DNA of 64,000 bases from Microbacterium sp. MYb54 (GTDB lineage: Bacteria > Actinomycetota > Actinomycetes > Actinomycetales > Microbacteriaceae), in the NCBI RefSeq assembly GCF_002979515.1, contig NZ_PCPA01000008.1, positions 1 to 64,000 of the forward strand. Direction: 5' to 3'. The notes under the pieces were generated by a model. That model was not told the origin of the DNA. It searched no databases and saw only the letters and a program-made list of their open reading frames with translations. Made by a program: the position numbers and the translations under genes. Below are positions 32,458-40,632 of the stretch, piece after piece (the stretch's first letter is position 1; each line of letters begins with the position of its first letter).

Positions 32458-33605
32458 CAGCGCCCCTCGACCACGAGAGCGCCGACGACGGACTCGATGT
32501 GCGCGGCGATGCGTTCGGTGGCGTGGCCGTCGCCGAACGGGGATGGCAGTGTCGAAAGGCGCGCGAGAGTCTGCTCGACAGAAGAGAGCAGGGCTGCTGC
32601 CTCCGTCGAGAGCGTCTGCGGGGTGACGAGCTTGGTGAAGGAACCCAACGCTTCCGGGCGCTCCGTCGAGTCCCGCACGACGAGGACCGGGCGGCCGAGG
32701 ACCGTGGCCTCCTCCTGGATGCCCCCGGAGTCGGAGACCAGCACGGCGGCGTGCGCGGCGAGGGCGAGGAACCTCTCGTACGGCAACGGCTCTTCGGCGA
32801 TCAGGGCATCGAGGAGGTGTTCCGCATCGAGCGTGGCCAGCATCGCCCTGGTCCGCGGGTGCACCGGGAAGACGACCGGCCACCCGGATGCTGCGATCTC
32901 GTTGAACGCGTGCAGTGTGGCCAGCAGGTTCTCGGGGGAGTCCACGTTCTCCTGCCGATGCAGGGTCGCGAGAACGTACCGAGCGGGATAGAGGCGGAGA
33001 CGGACGAGTTCGTCGCCATCGGCGTGAGCGGCGGCCCGCTGCGCGCGAACGGCTTCGACCACGGGGTTGCCCGTGACGAGGATGCGCTCCTCGTCGATGC
33101 CTTCCGCGAGGAGATTGGCTCGATTCGTCTCGGTTGCGGCGAACAGGTCGTCCGAGATGTGATCGACCATCACCCGGTTGTGCTCCTCCGGCATGCGCCG
33201 ATCACGCGCCCGCAGGCCCGCTTCGACATGGCCGAGACGGACACCGGCGGCGTTCGCGGCGAGAGCGGCGGCGAACGTGGCATTCGTGTCGCCCTGGACG
33301 ACGACGTACTTCGGCTCGACCTGCGTGATCGCCTCGGCGATCTGCTCGGCCCCACGCCCGATCTGCGCTGCCCGCGGAAGACCGCCGACGTGGAGCTGGC
33401 GGTGGACGCGTTCGATCCCGCACGACTTGAGGAACACCCCTGACATGGCGCGGTCGTAGTGCTGACCGGTGTGGACGACGTAGGCGGCATCGCCGAGGCG
33501 ACGCACCAGAGGTGCGAGTTTGACGATCTCGGGGCGAGTACCGAACACGATCATCACCGAGGATTTCGGCAATTCGACGGCTCCGGACGGTGTGGAGAAC
33601 TTCAT
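32457..33605 (-). CDS. wecB: UDP-N-acetylglucosamine 2-epimerase (non-hydrolysing)
   Basis: 382-residue cytoplasmic enzyme that interconverts UDP-GlcNAc and UDP-ManNAc, the donor for teichoic linkage units, capsules and glycoprotein sugars. Family motifs are VMIVFGTRPEIVKLAPLVRR, VHTGQHYD, VVVQGDTNATFAAALAA, LGHVEAGLRARDRRMPEEHN and SDSGGIQEEATVLGRPVLV. Length is typical. It lies 58 bp after a surface-protein gene, separated by a GC-rich hairpin. It is followed at once by the mini-protein and GT2 genes, implying a dedicated UDP-ManNAc supply for the glycosyltransferase. Confidence 0.93.
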   Translation of the reverse strand: MKFSTPSGAVELPKSSVMIVFGTRPEIVKLAPLVRRLGDAAYVVHTGQHYDRAMSGVFLKSCGIERVHRQLHVGGLPRAAQIGRGAEQIAEAITQVEPKYVVVQGDTNATFAAALAANAAGVRLGHVEAGLRARDRRMPEEHNRVMVDHISDDLFAATETNRANLLAEGIDEERILVTGNPVVEAVRAQRAAAHADGDELVRLRLYPARYVLATLHRQENVDSPENLLATLHAFNEIAASGWPVVFPVHPRTRAMLATLDAEHLLDALIAEEPLPYERFLALAAHAAVLVSDSGGIQEEATVLGRPVLVVRDSTERPEALGSFTKLVTPQTLSTEAAALLSSVEQTLARLSTLPSPFGDGHATERIAAHIESVVGALVVEGR

Positions 33606-33624
33606 TTTGGGTACCTCGATCAGC

Positions 33625-33647
33625 CCCCGGGGGAGAATCCCCCGGGG
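33625..33647 (-). terminator. Intercistronic GC hairpin before wecB
   Basis: CCCCGGGGG, loop AGAAT, CCCCCGGGG makes a perfect 9-bp stem between the LAQTG surface-protein gene and wecB. It probably lowers readthrough so the structural protein is made in excess over the enzymes. Confidence 0.6.
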
Positions 33648-33663
33648 CCGATGTGCTCAGTGA

Positions 33664-35754
33664 TTAGCGGTTGGACTTGCGACGGGCGCCGACGACGATG
33701 AGGAATGCCCCACCGGCGAGAAGGATGACCGCGGGGATGGCGAGAGCGAACGTCGCCCCGGTCTGAGCCAGCCCCGCAGGCGCGGGAGCGGTGAGAGTGG
33801 TCACGGCGCACGACCAGGTCTCATCCCCCTCGCAGGCGTTCGCCGCGGTGAGCGGCGGCAGCGCCGGCAGGTCGGACAGGTTCTCCGGGAACGTGATTCC
33901 GGCCTGCGCCGCAGCGCCGCGCAGAGCGTCGATCATGGTCTGGTCGTAGGCGACCGTCGCACGGTTGACGACCTTCGCCTTCGCGTCGGCGGGCACCTGG
34001 GCCCGCATCGTCATGGTGACCGTCTGCCCTGGCAGGATCTCCTGGACCACCCAGCCGACACGGTCCTTCACGGCGACACCACCGGTCGATGCGGCGATGA
34101 ACCTCGCCCCATCCGGCAGATCGTCCACCACCGGAATCTGCACCGCGGTGCCGGGGCCGGTGTTGGCCACAGTGATGGTGTAGTCGAGAATCGCTCCGAC
34201 CTGGGCTGTCGACTGCTTCACCGTCTTGCTGATCTCCAGTGACGCGAGCGCCGGGATGACCGTCATCGCGCAGGCCTGCTGAGCACTGTCGGGGCACGGC
34301 GTGAGCACGGTCGGGTCCGGTGTTCCGGCCGGCACGCCGGTCGGGTTCTGCACGCTCGCGCGGTTCAACAGCTGCGCTTCTTCGAGACCGCCGGGCGTGG
34401 TGCTGGTCACGTGCAGCTCGACCTCGCCCCCGGCAGGAACCTCGGGGACTGTCCACTTCACGGATCCGTCGGCGACCACACCGCCCTGATCTGCGGATAC
34501 CGCTTTCAGCCCCGCGGGCAGCTGGTCGACGACCGGCACCCCGGCGGCTGCGGCCGTGCCGGAGTTGGCGACGACCACTGTGTATGTGAGCACCTCACCG
34601 TGTCCGGCGATCTGCTTGTCGACGAGCTTCGACACCGACAATGCGGGGAATGCGGCGACGACCGTGGTGGCGCAGGCAGCGGCCGGATCGTCTGAGCACG
34701 GGGTCGCATAGACCGGGGCAGGGGTGTCGGTCGGGGCATCAGCGGGGTTCTTCGCGACCACACGGTTCACGAGAGTCGTGCCGGCGCCGGCGCGATCGAC
34801 GACGCCGGTCACGTGCAGCTGGCTCTGACCGCCGGCGGGGATGCTGTCGATGACCCACGACACCGTCGAGTTCTCGATCTTTCCCCCGCGGTCGGCGGCG
34901 GGGGCGTCCAGACCGACCGGGAGCACGTCGGTGACCGGCACCTGACGCGCATCGGCCCGCCCGGTGTTCTTCACGGTGATGGTGTAGTCGAGCTTGTCGC
35001 CAGGCACAGCGGCAGCCTTGTCCACGACCTTCGACACCGACAGTCCAGGGAAGGTGGGGTCGGGCGTCGCCGTCGCGGTCACCCCGAAGGCGTAGCCGTC
35101 CAGGTTGCCCGTCTGGCCAGGGCTCAGCGAGAAGCGGGCGACGTCGAACACGACCTTGGTGATCTTCGTTCCGGGCACCGTGAAGCTCCCGCACCCACCC
35201 GGCCGGTCGGCCGCAGCGCAGTTGATCGCGGCGTCGCCTCGGAAGTATCCGTCTCCGCCGTCGGTGAAGGTCGCTCCTGCAGAGACGGTGGCTTCGGTGG
35301 CTCCCCCATCGGCCGAGGCGAAGCGGATCCCATCGGCCACAGACCACCCGCTGATGCCGCTGCCTGCTCCGAACTCGGCGATGTGGATCGCAGGGTTGTC
35401 CACCGGGCGGTCGAAGACGATCGTGATCTGACCCTCACCGCATCGGTTCGCCGTGCCGCAGTTCTGCGAGGACAGCATGGTCAAGACCGGGAGATCCTTG
35501 GCGGAGACTCCGTCGGCGTACATGGCGTCCCGCCCGCTCCAGTCGCTGAGCGACTTCCCGTCTCCGCTGAACGTGCGGGCTCCACCGCCGGAGATCGTCA
35601 CCGTCGCGATGGTGCCGTCGGCGAGAGCGAACGTGCCGGTCTTGGCGTCCGTGACGGTCGCGGAACCTGCGGCGAGGGCGGGGGCGGCAGTCGCGGCCAC
35701 TGCGCCCATCGCGAGCAGGATTCCGAGCATGAACGTGCCCGTTCGTTTCAACAT
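33664..35754 (-). CDS. LAxTG-anchored surface protein with three DUF11-type repeats
   Basis: 696-residue protein. The signal peptide runs MLKRTGTFMLGILLAMGAVA to PALAAGSA. A beta-rich N-terminal domain (residues about 30-235) carries cysteine pairs (QNCGTANRCGEG; INCAAADRPGGCG). Three DUF11-type domains each start LSVSKVVDK, LSVSKLVDK or LEISKTVKQ. The C terminus is LAQTG at residue 662, a membrane span and RRKSNR. It would be exported and covalently anchored by a class E-type sortase, or by the exosortase-like enzyme encoded three genes downstream. The gene is preceded by an ECF-type promoter and lies next to the sigma/anti-sigma fusion gene. Confidence 0.85.
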   Translation of the reverse strand: MLKRTGTFMLGILLAMGAVAATAAPALAAGSATVTDAKTGTFALADGTIATVTISGGGARTFSGDGKSLSDWSGRDAMYADGVSAKDLPVLTMLSSQNCGTANRCGEGQITIVFDRPVDNPAIHIAEFGAGSGISGWSVADGIRFASADGGATEATVSAGATFTDGGDGYFRGDAAINCAAADRPGGCGSFTVPGTKITKVVFDVARFSLSPGQTGNLDGYAFGVTATATPDPTFPGLSVSKVVDKAAAVPGDKLDYTITVKNTGRADARQVPVTDVLPVGLDAPAADRGGKIENSTVSWVIDSIPAGGQSQLHVTGVVDRAGAGTTLVNRVVAKNPADAPTDTPAPVYATPCSDDPAAACATTVVAAFPALSVSKLVDKQIAGHGEVLTYTVVVANSGTAAAAGVPVVDQLPAGLKAVSADQGGVVADGSVKWTVPEVPAGGEVELHVTSTTPGGLEEAQLLNRASVQNPTGVPAGTPDPTVLTPCPDSAQQACAMTVIPALASLEISKTVKQSTAQVGAILDYTITVANTGPGTAVQIPVVDDLPDGARFIAASTGGVAVKDRVGWVVQEILPGQTVTMTMRAQVPADAKAKVVNRATVAYDQTMIDALRGAAAQAGITFPENLSDLPALPPLTAANACEGDETWSCAVTTLTAPAPAGLAQTGATFALAIPAVILLAGGAFLIVVGARRKSNR

Positions 35755-35817
35755 GGCGATTTGGTTCCTATCTCAAGTGCCTGGTCGTCCGTGAGCACCT
35801 CGAGGGTGCCGGACGCG

Positions 35818-35847
35818 TACTGGACGGCGAATGCCGCCGCGCATTAC
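35818..35847 (-). promoter_or_regulatory. ECF-type promoter P3
   Basis: GTAATG (35842-35847), 15 bases and CGTCCAGTA (35818-35826) on the leftward strand repeat the arrangement of P1 and P2. It lies 64 bp upstream of the LAQTG surface-protein start and immediately after the sigma-fusion stop codon. Confidence 0.5.
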
Positions 35848-35861
35848 GCGAGGGGAGGAAA

Positions 35862-37298
35862 TCAATCCACGATGACCACCTCCGCCGAGGCGGTGCCCGA
35901 GATTCCGGCGATATTGGATTGCACGAAGCTCACGCTGATCGCCGTTCCCGACGGCACCGGATAGGAGCTGACATCAACGCTCGCCTGCCACACGGAATCG
36001 CTCGCACACGTACCGGCGGCGATGGTGACGCCGTAGACCGTGACGGTCAGATCGGCGCCGACCTCGCATCTCACGGAGGCCGAGATCCACTCGGTCCGCG
36101 AGACCTGGGCGGGAATGCTGATGATCACGGGCGCGGCGGGAACTCTACTCGGGGGCGGCGGCGGCGGAGCCACGGGGCTCTGAGGCTGTTCGGGGGCGGC
36201 CGAGGTGACGGGCGCCTGTTCGGGGGGACTCGCCGCGGGCGGCGGCGCAAGGGTGGGGTCGGTTTCAGGGATCAAGGTCGGAAGAGGACTCGATGCCGGC
36301 GTCCTCTGGCGCAGATCCACCTCGGCTGCCGAGGTGGCCTCGACCATGGGCGCATTGTTCACGACCGTGGTCGAGACCCCGACGGCGAGTGTGGTCGCGG
36401 CGGCGACGGAGAGCATGATCACGCCCGCCTTGGCACTGGCGAGGCCGGCGACAGGTACCGTGACCGCGGTCGGCATCACGGCCGCGTTCGCCGATGATCC
36501 TGCGGAGGCGAGAAGCTCCCACCCCTGCGCGCCGGCACCGAACGCGATGCCGGCGGGGATCAGGACCGAGAGCATCCGTGAACTGGCCTGTCGCGCCTCA
36601 TCTGCTTTGGCGAGGCAGTCCGTGCACTGTTCGAGATGCGCCTGAACCCGTTCGGAGTCGCGGGACGTGAGGCGACGACGAGCGTGTGCACCGAGCTTGC
36701 CGAGTGTCCACCGGCATTCCTTGGATGCGGGAGGCCTCGATGCGAGGTGGGCGACGATCCACGCCTGCCGGAGTCCCTCCCTGGCACGAAATGCGAGCAC
36801 CGCCGCCGCACGTTCGGTGATCTCGAGACGATTCCCGATCTCCTGCATGGAGAGGTTCTCGATCTCGGCGAACCAGAGCACCTCCTGCCAACGGTCCGGG
36901 AGAGCGAGGATCGCGGTCGACACGAGGGACGCGTCGAAGTCGGCATCGGCGGCGGCTTCGGTCGAGGCGGGGTCCTCGACCGCTTCGATGTGCTCGATGG
37001 GGATCTCGCGGCGGGAGCGCCCCCAGCTGATCGCCAGATTCCGCATCGTGGCGAAGAGATAGGGCTTGAATGCACTCGTCGGGCCCTTCCCCGCCTTGAT
37101 CGCCTGGTAGATCCGAGTGAAGGATTCGGCGACGAGATCGTCGGGATCGGCCGACCACCAATAAGTGCGAGCGACAGCTCCGGCGATCTGGGAGTAGCGC
37201 TGCCAGAGTTCGGCGTAGGCCCGCTGGTCGCCGGTTCGTGTGCGGGCCAGGAGATCGGCGTCCTGGTCCTGCTCGACGTCTGCTCGTTCGTGATTCAT
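35862..37298 (-). CDS. ECF sigma factor fused to anti-sigma zinc finger and extracellular domain
   Basis: 478-residue single-chain protein. Residues about 15-90 are sigma-70 region 2 (DPDDLVAESFTRIYQAIKAG; KPYLFATMRNLAISWGRSRR) and about 125-180 region 4 (LPDRWQEVLWFAEIENLSMQ). A zinc-binding anti-sigma segment follows with C195, H221, C225 and C228 (HLEQCTDC). A membrane span lies near 291-313, then a Pro-rich stretch and an Ig-like C-terminal domain about 395-478, predicted outside the cell. Such a fusion would hold the sigma factor at the membrane until a signal, perhaps proteolysis, frees it. The start at 37298 is preceded by GAAGGGG. Neighbouring surface genes carry ECF-type promoters. 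Confidence 0.88.
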   Translation of the reverse strand: MNHERADVEQDQDADLLARTRTGDQRAYAELWQRYSQIAGAVARTYWWSADPDDLVAESFTRIYQAIKAGKGPTSAFKPYLFATMRNLAISWGRSRREIPIEHIEAVEDPASTEAAADADFDASLVSTAILALPDRWQEVLWFAEIENLSMQEIGNRLEITERAAAVLAFRAREGLRQAWIVAHLASRPPASKECRWTLGKLGAHARRRLTSRDSERVQAHLEQCTDCLAKADEARQASSRMLSVLIPAGIAFGAGAQGWELLASAGSSANAAVMPTAVTVPVAGLASAKAGVIMLSVAAATTLAVGVSTTVVNNAPMVEATSAAEVDLRQRTPASSPLPTLIPETDPTLAPPPAASPPEQAPVTSAAPEQPQSPVAPPPPPPSRVPAAPVIISIPAQVSRTEWISASVRCEVGADLTVTVYGVTIAAGTCASDSVWQASVDVSSYPVPSGTAISVSFVQSNIAGISGTASAEVVIVD

Positions 37299-37325
37299 GT
37301 TTCCCCTTCCCCCCAAAGGAGTTGG

Positions 37326-37352
37326 CAGGACGAAGCGGCAAGCCTCGTCCTG
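37326..37352. promoter_or_regulatory. Inverted repeat upstream of the sigma-fusion gene
   Basis: CAGGACGA (37326-37333) and TCGTCCTG (37345-37352) form a perfect 8-bp inverted repeat with an 11-base spacer, 28 bp upstream of the start. It could be an operator or a leader hairpin. Confidence 0.4.
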
Positions 37353-37365
37353 CGCGATTCACACG

Positions 37366-37407
37366 CGGCCGGGGCGCTGTCGAACATCGTCGGAAGCGCC
37401 CCGGCCG
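37366..37407 (-). terminator. Terminator of the LATTG surface-protein gene
   Basis: A perfect 13-bp stem (CGGCCGGGGCGCT at 37366-37378 with 37395-37407) around a 16-base loop lies 11 bp after the stop at 37418 and separates this gene from the sigma-fusion gene. Confidence 0.65.
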
Positions 37408-37417
37408 GGTGGTGAAG

Positions 37418-39229
37418 CTAGCGGCGGAACCGGTGGAACCGTCGCAGGATGATGAGACTCGCTCCCCCGCCGAGCAGCAGCACCGCGACGAGCACGCTCG
37501 CTGTCGCCGACGCCATGCCCGTGGTCGCGAGAACCGCACCGGCGGCGCTCGGGGTGGGCGGCGGTGTGACCTTCATCGTCACCGGATTCTCGACCGACAC
37601 CGTGATCGTCTCGTCGCCGACCGTGAAGCGCTCCGGGCTGATGGACGGTGTGCCCCAGGTGATGCCCTCGAGCGCCTTCGGCGCACGCTCCCGGATGGTG
37701 ACATCGGCTCCGACGGGAAGGGCGGGGCCGAGGACGGGCGCACCGGCTTCGAGCGTGAGTTCACCCGACCCGGCGGGGAAGCCCGGCCCGGCCGGGTACG
37801 AGTACTCGATCACGTAGTCGGTACCGGTGGGCACCAGCGCGGTCGCCGCGGCCGGACCGACGATGGTCTTCACCGCCATGAAGGGCTGCGTCCGCAGAGT
37901 CGCGGTGTTCGTCAGCGAGATGTCGACCGCCGCCCCTTCCTTGATCACGAACTCCTGCTGCGAGAAGTCGGGGGTGGCCCAGTCGAGATTCGTCGGCAGC
38001 CCGCTCAGCGACTCGGAGAGCGCGACGTTGCTCCCCACCGGGAACTCGGGGCTGGTCCACACCTTCCCCGCCTTGACCGAGAACTCGCCCGACGTGACCG
38101 TGCCGTCAGGGGCTGTGACGGTGTAGCCGCCGCGGTAGGCGAGAGCGTCGAGGTTCGCAGAGGCACCGAGAAGTCGCTTGCCGATCGTGAACGTGCCGAC
38201 CACGGTCCCCTCCCCGGTGCCGGAACCGCCGTGCCGAGTGACCTCTGCGGTGGTGGTGCCGGTCGACTGGGTGCCGACGGTGATCTCAGCCGCGTTCTGA
38301 TACGTACCTGCCACGCCGCCGTCGGTGACCTTCGACAGGTAGTGGACGTTGTAGAAGTACCCCTCGCTCGCGGTGAAGGAGACGATGGCTCCATCAGCCG
38401 AGACGGTGTAGTCGGCCGCCGGTCGCTCGGTGAACGGTCCGGGAACGACCAACCCGCTGGGGAGCGTCTCGAAGGTGTTGGTCGCCCAGAGACTCGGGTA
38501 GCGCTCGCCGCTGGCCGATGCGGCCAGAAGTGTCTGGTTCGCTCCGATGACGTCCTTGACGACGACGTTCTGCCCCGCGCTCATGCCCGTGGCGCCGGCG
38601 CCGATCGCGACATCCCAGAAGATCGTGTCGGTGCCGTTCTGGTACTCACCGCTCTTGAAGTTCGACCGGCCGGTGAAGCTGCAGGAATCCGTGCACGAGA
38701 ACGGATTGGGCTTCACATCGACCGTGGCGCTGGCGTCGCCGAAGTCGTACTCCACCGTCGTCTGCTCCGTCACCTCGGTGGTCACGGTCGCCCAGAAGGA
38801 GAAGCCTCCGGACAGTCCGACCGGATGGCTGTTCACATAGGCGCTGTCGAGATCGCAGATCAGCTGCGCAGCAGTGGTCTCGCAGCTTCCCATCACTGTG
38901 CCGCCGGCGTCGAGCAGGGGGAACGTGTCGGGCAGGCCGCGAAGCCCCTCCGGCAGGTCGACGACGAATCCCGCGGGCGTGGCCGGGTGATCGGGCAGGG
39001 ACCAGGTGCCGGTCAGTTCCGTCTTCGTCCCGCTCTGGATGACGCTGTCCGTGAACTGCACGGAGTCGAGCGTCGCCTCGGTCGCGTACGGAGGCGCAGC
39101 GACCGCAGACAGCGGCGCGAACACGACACCGACGAGTCCGGCAAGCAGGACGGTGAGAGCGGCGGCGCGTCGACCGAGACGGCGTCTCCTCGGCGTATGG
39201 GCTCGGACAGGTGGCAGGTCGGTCAACAT
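37418..39229 (-). CDS. LAxTG-anchored adhesin-like surface protein
   Basis: 603-residue exported protein. A basic N region (HTPRRRRLGRRAAALTVLLA) leads a signal peptide cleaved near SAVAAPP. Residues about 40-330 resemble the bacterial Ig-like adhesive domain of fibrillar adhesins (TGTWSLPDHP, FVVDLPEGL, SFTGRSNFKSGEYQNGTDTI). Three SpaA/DUF5979-like prealbumin modules follow (TFTIGKRLLGASANL; MAVKTIVGPAAATA). The sorting tail is LATTG at residue 567, a span and RRFHRFRR. The domain order fits an attachment protein on a stalk. It has its own ECF-type promoter P2. Confidence 0.84.
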   Translation of the reverse strand: MLTDLPPVRAHTPRRRRLGRRAAALTVLLAGLVGVVFAPLSAVAAPPYATEATLDSVQFTDSVIQSGTKTELTGTWSLPDHPATPAGFVVDLPEGLRGLPDTFPLLDAGGTVMGSCETTAAQLICDLDSAYVNSHPVGLSGGFSFWATVTTEVTEQTTVEYDFGDASATVDVKPNPFSCTDSCSFTGRSNFKSGEYQNGTDTIFWDVAIGAGATGMSAGQNVVVKDVIGANQTLLAASASGERYPSLWATNTFETLPSGLVVPGPFTERPAADYTVSADGAIVSFTASEGYFYNVHYLSKVTDGGVAGTYQNAAEITVGTQSTGTTTAEVTRHGGSGTGEGTVVGTFTIGKRLLGASANLDALAYRGGYTVTAPDGTVTSGEFSVKAGKVWTSPEFPVGSNVALSESLSGLPTNLDWATPDFSQQEFVIKEGAAVDISLTNTATLRTQPFMAVKTIVGPAAATALVPTGTDYVIEYSYPAGPGFPAGSGELTLEAGAPVLGPALPVGADVTIRERAPKALEGITWGTPSISPERFTVGDETITVSVENPVTMKVTPPPTPSAAGAVLATTGMASATASVLVAVLLLGGGASLIILRRFHRFRR

Positions 39230-39281
39230 GATTTCCTCCGGTTTTCGGGCAGCGACCTCTGAGCTTTGGTGCGCTATCGGG

Positions 39282-39311
39282 AACTAGACGCGGCAACCGG
39301 GAAGGCACTAC
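39282..39311 (-). promoter_or_regulatory. ECF-type promoter P2
   Basis: GTAGTG (39306-39311), 15 bases and CGTCTAGTT (39282-39290) on the leftward strand, 53 bp upstream of the LATTG adhesin-like gene. The -10 element is identical to that of P1, and both carry GGTT nine bases before it. Confidence 0.58.
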
Positions 39312-39793
39312 GACGCGCTCGTCAGATTTGAGGTATCCGACAAAGAGGGAGGCTCACATCTCCAATGCGAAACGTCCCGCGCCAGGGACGCCGCCCCCGG
39401 GATCCGGTCGCGTGAACGTGAGCTGCGCGCTCCGAACGGCCACGGCGGCGTCTCGGATCCGCACCGACAGTACCCGCCCGGCACCTCTCCTATCGCGCGC
39501 ATTCGATGGTGCATATCGGCGTTCCGGCATTGCTTCTCCAGTGGGGAATGTGCGGCGGGTCAGGGGAGGGGAGACCCGCCGCACTAAGAGCCGGTTCCGG
39601 GGGGAACGACGGCGAGCGGGGAACCCGCCGCCCGGGGTCGCGGATCCCGTCCGCACCAATTACCCCGACCAAGCCCTCGGGAGCAGGACGGCGATAACCC
39701 TGATCCATTACGCGCGGCACGCAAGAATTTTTCTCACCTGCAGCGCAGCGGCGTCAGGCTGTACGGGCGCACCCGGCCGATAGGCTCGGAGCC
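39312..39793. other. Non-coding stretch between divergent genes
   Basis: About 480 bp without a convincing gene; the open frames here lack a ribosome site and coding character. The only clear structure is a 12-bp perfect hairpin at 39550-39584 (GTGCGGCGGGTC with GACCCGCCGCAC). It would hold the promoter of the SGNH hydrolase gene on its right side, but I could not assign boxes. Confidence 0.5.
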
Positions 39794-40528
39794 GTGCCGA
39801 ACGCCGAAACATCCGCCTCCGCAGCCGACTCCGACCTCCGCCGCATCGCCGCGGCCCTCGCCGGCGCCGAGCCGCTGAACTGGGTCATCACCGGCGACTC
39901 CATCACCCACGGGCTGGTGCACACGCAGGGCGGACGCAGCTATCCCGAGCACCTGCACGAACTCATCCGCGGCGAGCTCGAGCGCGTGCGCGACATCGTG
40001 CTCAACACCGCGATCAGCGGCAACCGCATCGTCGACCTCCTCGAAGACTGGGATCGCCGGGTCGCGTCGTGGAACCCCGACGTCGTGACCCTCATGATCG
40101 GCACCAACGACGCCTCGGACGGCGGACCACGCGAAACCATCTCGGCAGCGGAGTACGCCGCTTCATTGCGGGACTTCGTGGCCAGGGTGCGCGAGCTCGG
40201 CGCCGTCCCGGTGCTGCAGACCCCGCCGGCGATCGACATCCCCAACGCTCCGGAGCGCGCCAGGATCGGCGAGTTCGCCGAGGCTGTGCGCGACGTCGCC
40301 GCGAGCGAGGACGTCATTCTCATCGACCAGTACGCCCACTTCGCCGAACTCGGCGCCGGCGGCGTGCCGTGGGGACTGATGAACGATCCGTTCCACCCGA
40401 ACGCGACCGGCCACGCCGCCCTCGCACTCGAACTCGCTACCGGCCTCGGCATCCGCCCCGAGGGTCCTCGCGCACGCACCTTCGCCCTGCTCGACGGCGT
40501 GGTCGAGGCTGCCCGACTGCACGGCTGA
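39794..40528 (+). CDS. SGNH/GDSL hydrolase
   Basis: 244-residue esterase-type hydrolase without signal peptide. Block I is VITGDSITHGL with nucleophile S36. Block III is LMIGTNDASDGG (Asn of the oxyanion hole) and block V is DPFHPNATGHAAL with the Asp-His pair. Members cleave ester bonds of lipids, acetylated glycans or other small substrates. The GTG start is used because no closer ATG keeps block I in a full-length fold. It stands alone, about 100 bp before the peptidase E operon. Substrate unknown. Confidence 0.88.
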   Translation: MPNAETSASAADSDLRRIAAALAGAEPLNWVITGDSITHGLVHTQGGRSYPEHLHELIRGELERVRDIVLNTAISGNRIVDLLEDWDRRVASWNPDVVTLMIGTNDASDGGPRETISAAEYAASLRDFVARVRELGAVPVLQTPPAIDIPNAPERARIGEFAEAVRDVAASEDVILIDQYAHFAELGAGGVPWGLMNDPFHPNATGHAALALELATGLGIRPEGPRARTFALLDGVVEAARLHG

Positions 40529-40632
40529 ACCGGCCGCGAGACCCCTCACCCGCACTGGACGAAGGTCCCCTGGACGGGAGCTGCGGCCCACCAGTAGGTT
40601 GAGCGCATTCGCACTCGACAGTGAGGTGGGAC

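Noticed and set aside
37299-37417. Search for a fourth ECF-type promoter in front of the sigma-fusion gene
   Set aside because: CGTC occurs (CGTCCTG) but no GTA element lies 15 bases upstream, so autoregulation through the same motif is not supported.
39328-39783. Rightward open frame of 151 codons in the intergenic region
   Set aside because: No ribosome site, mixed composition without domain character, and it spans a 12-bp terminator-like hairpin.
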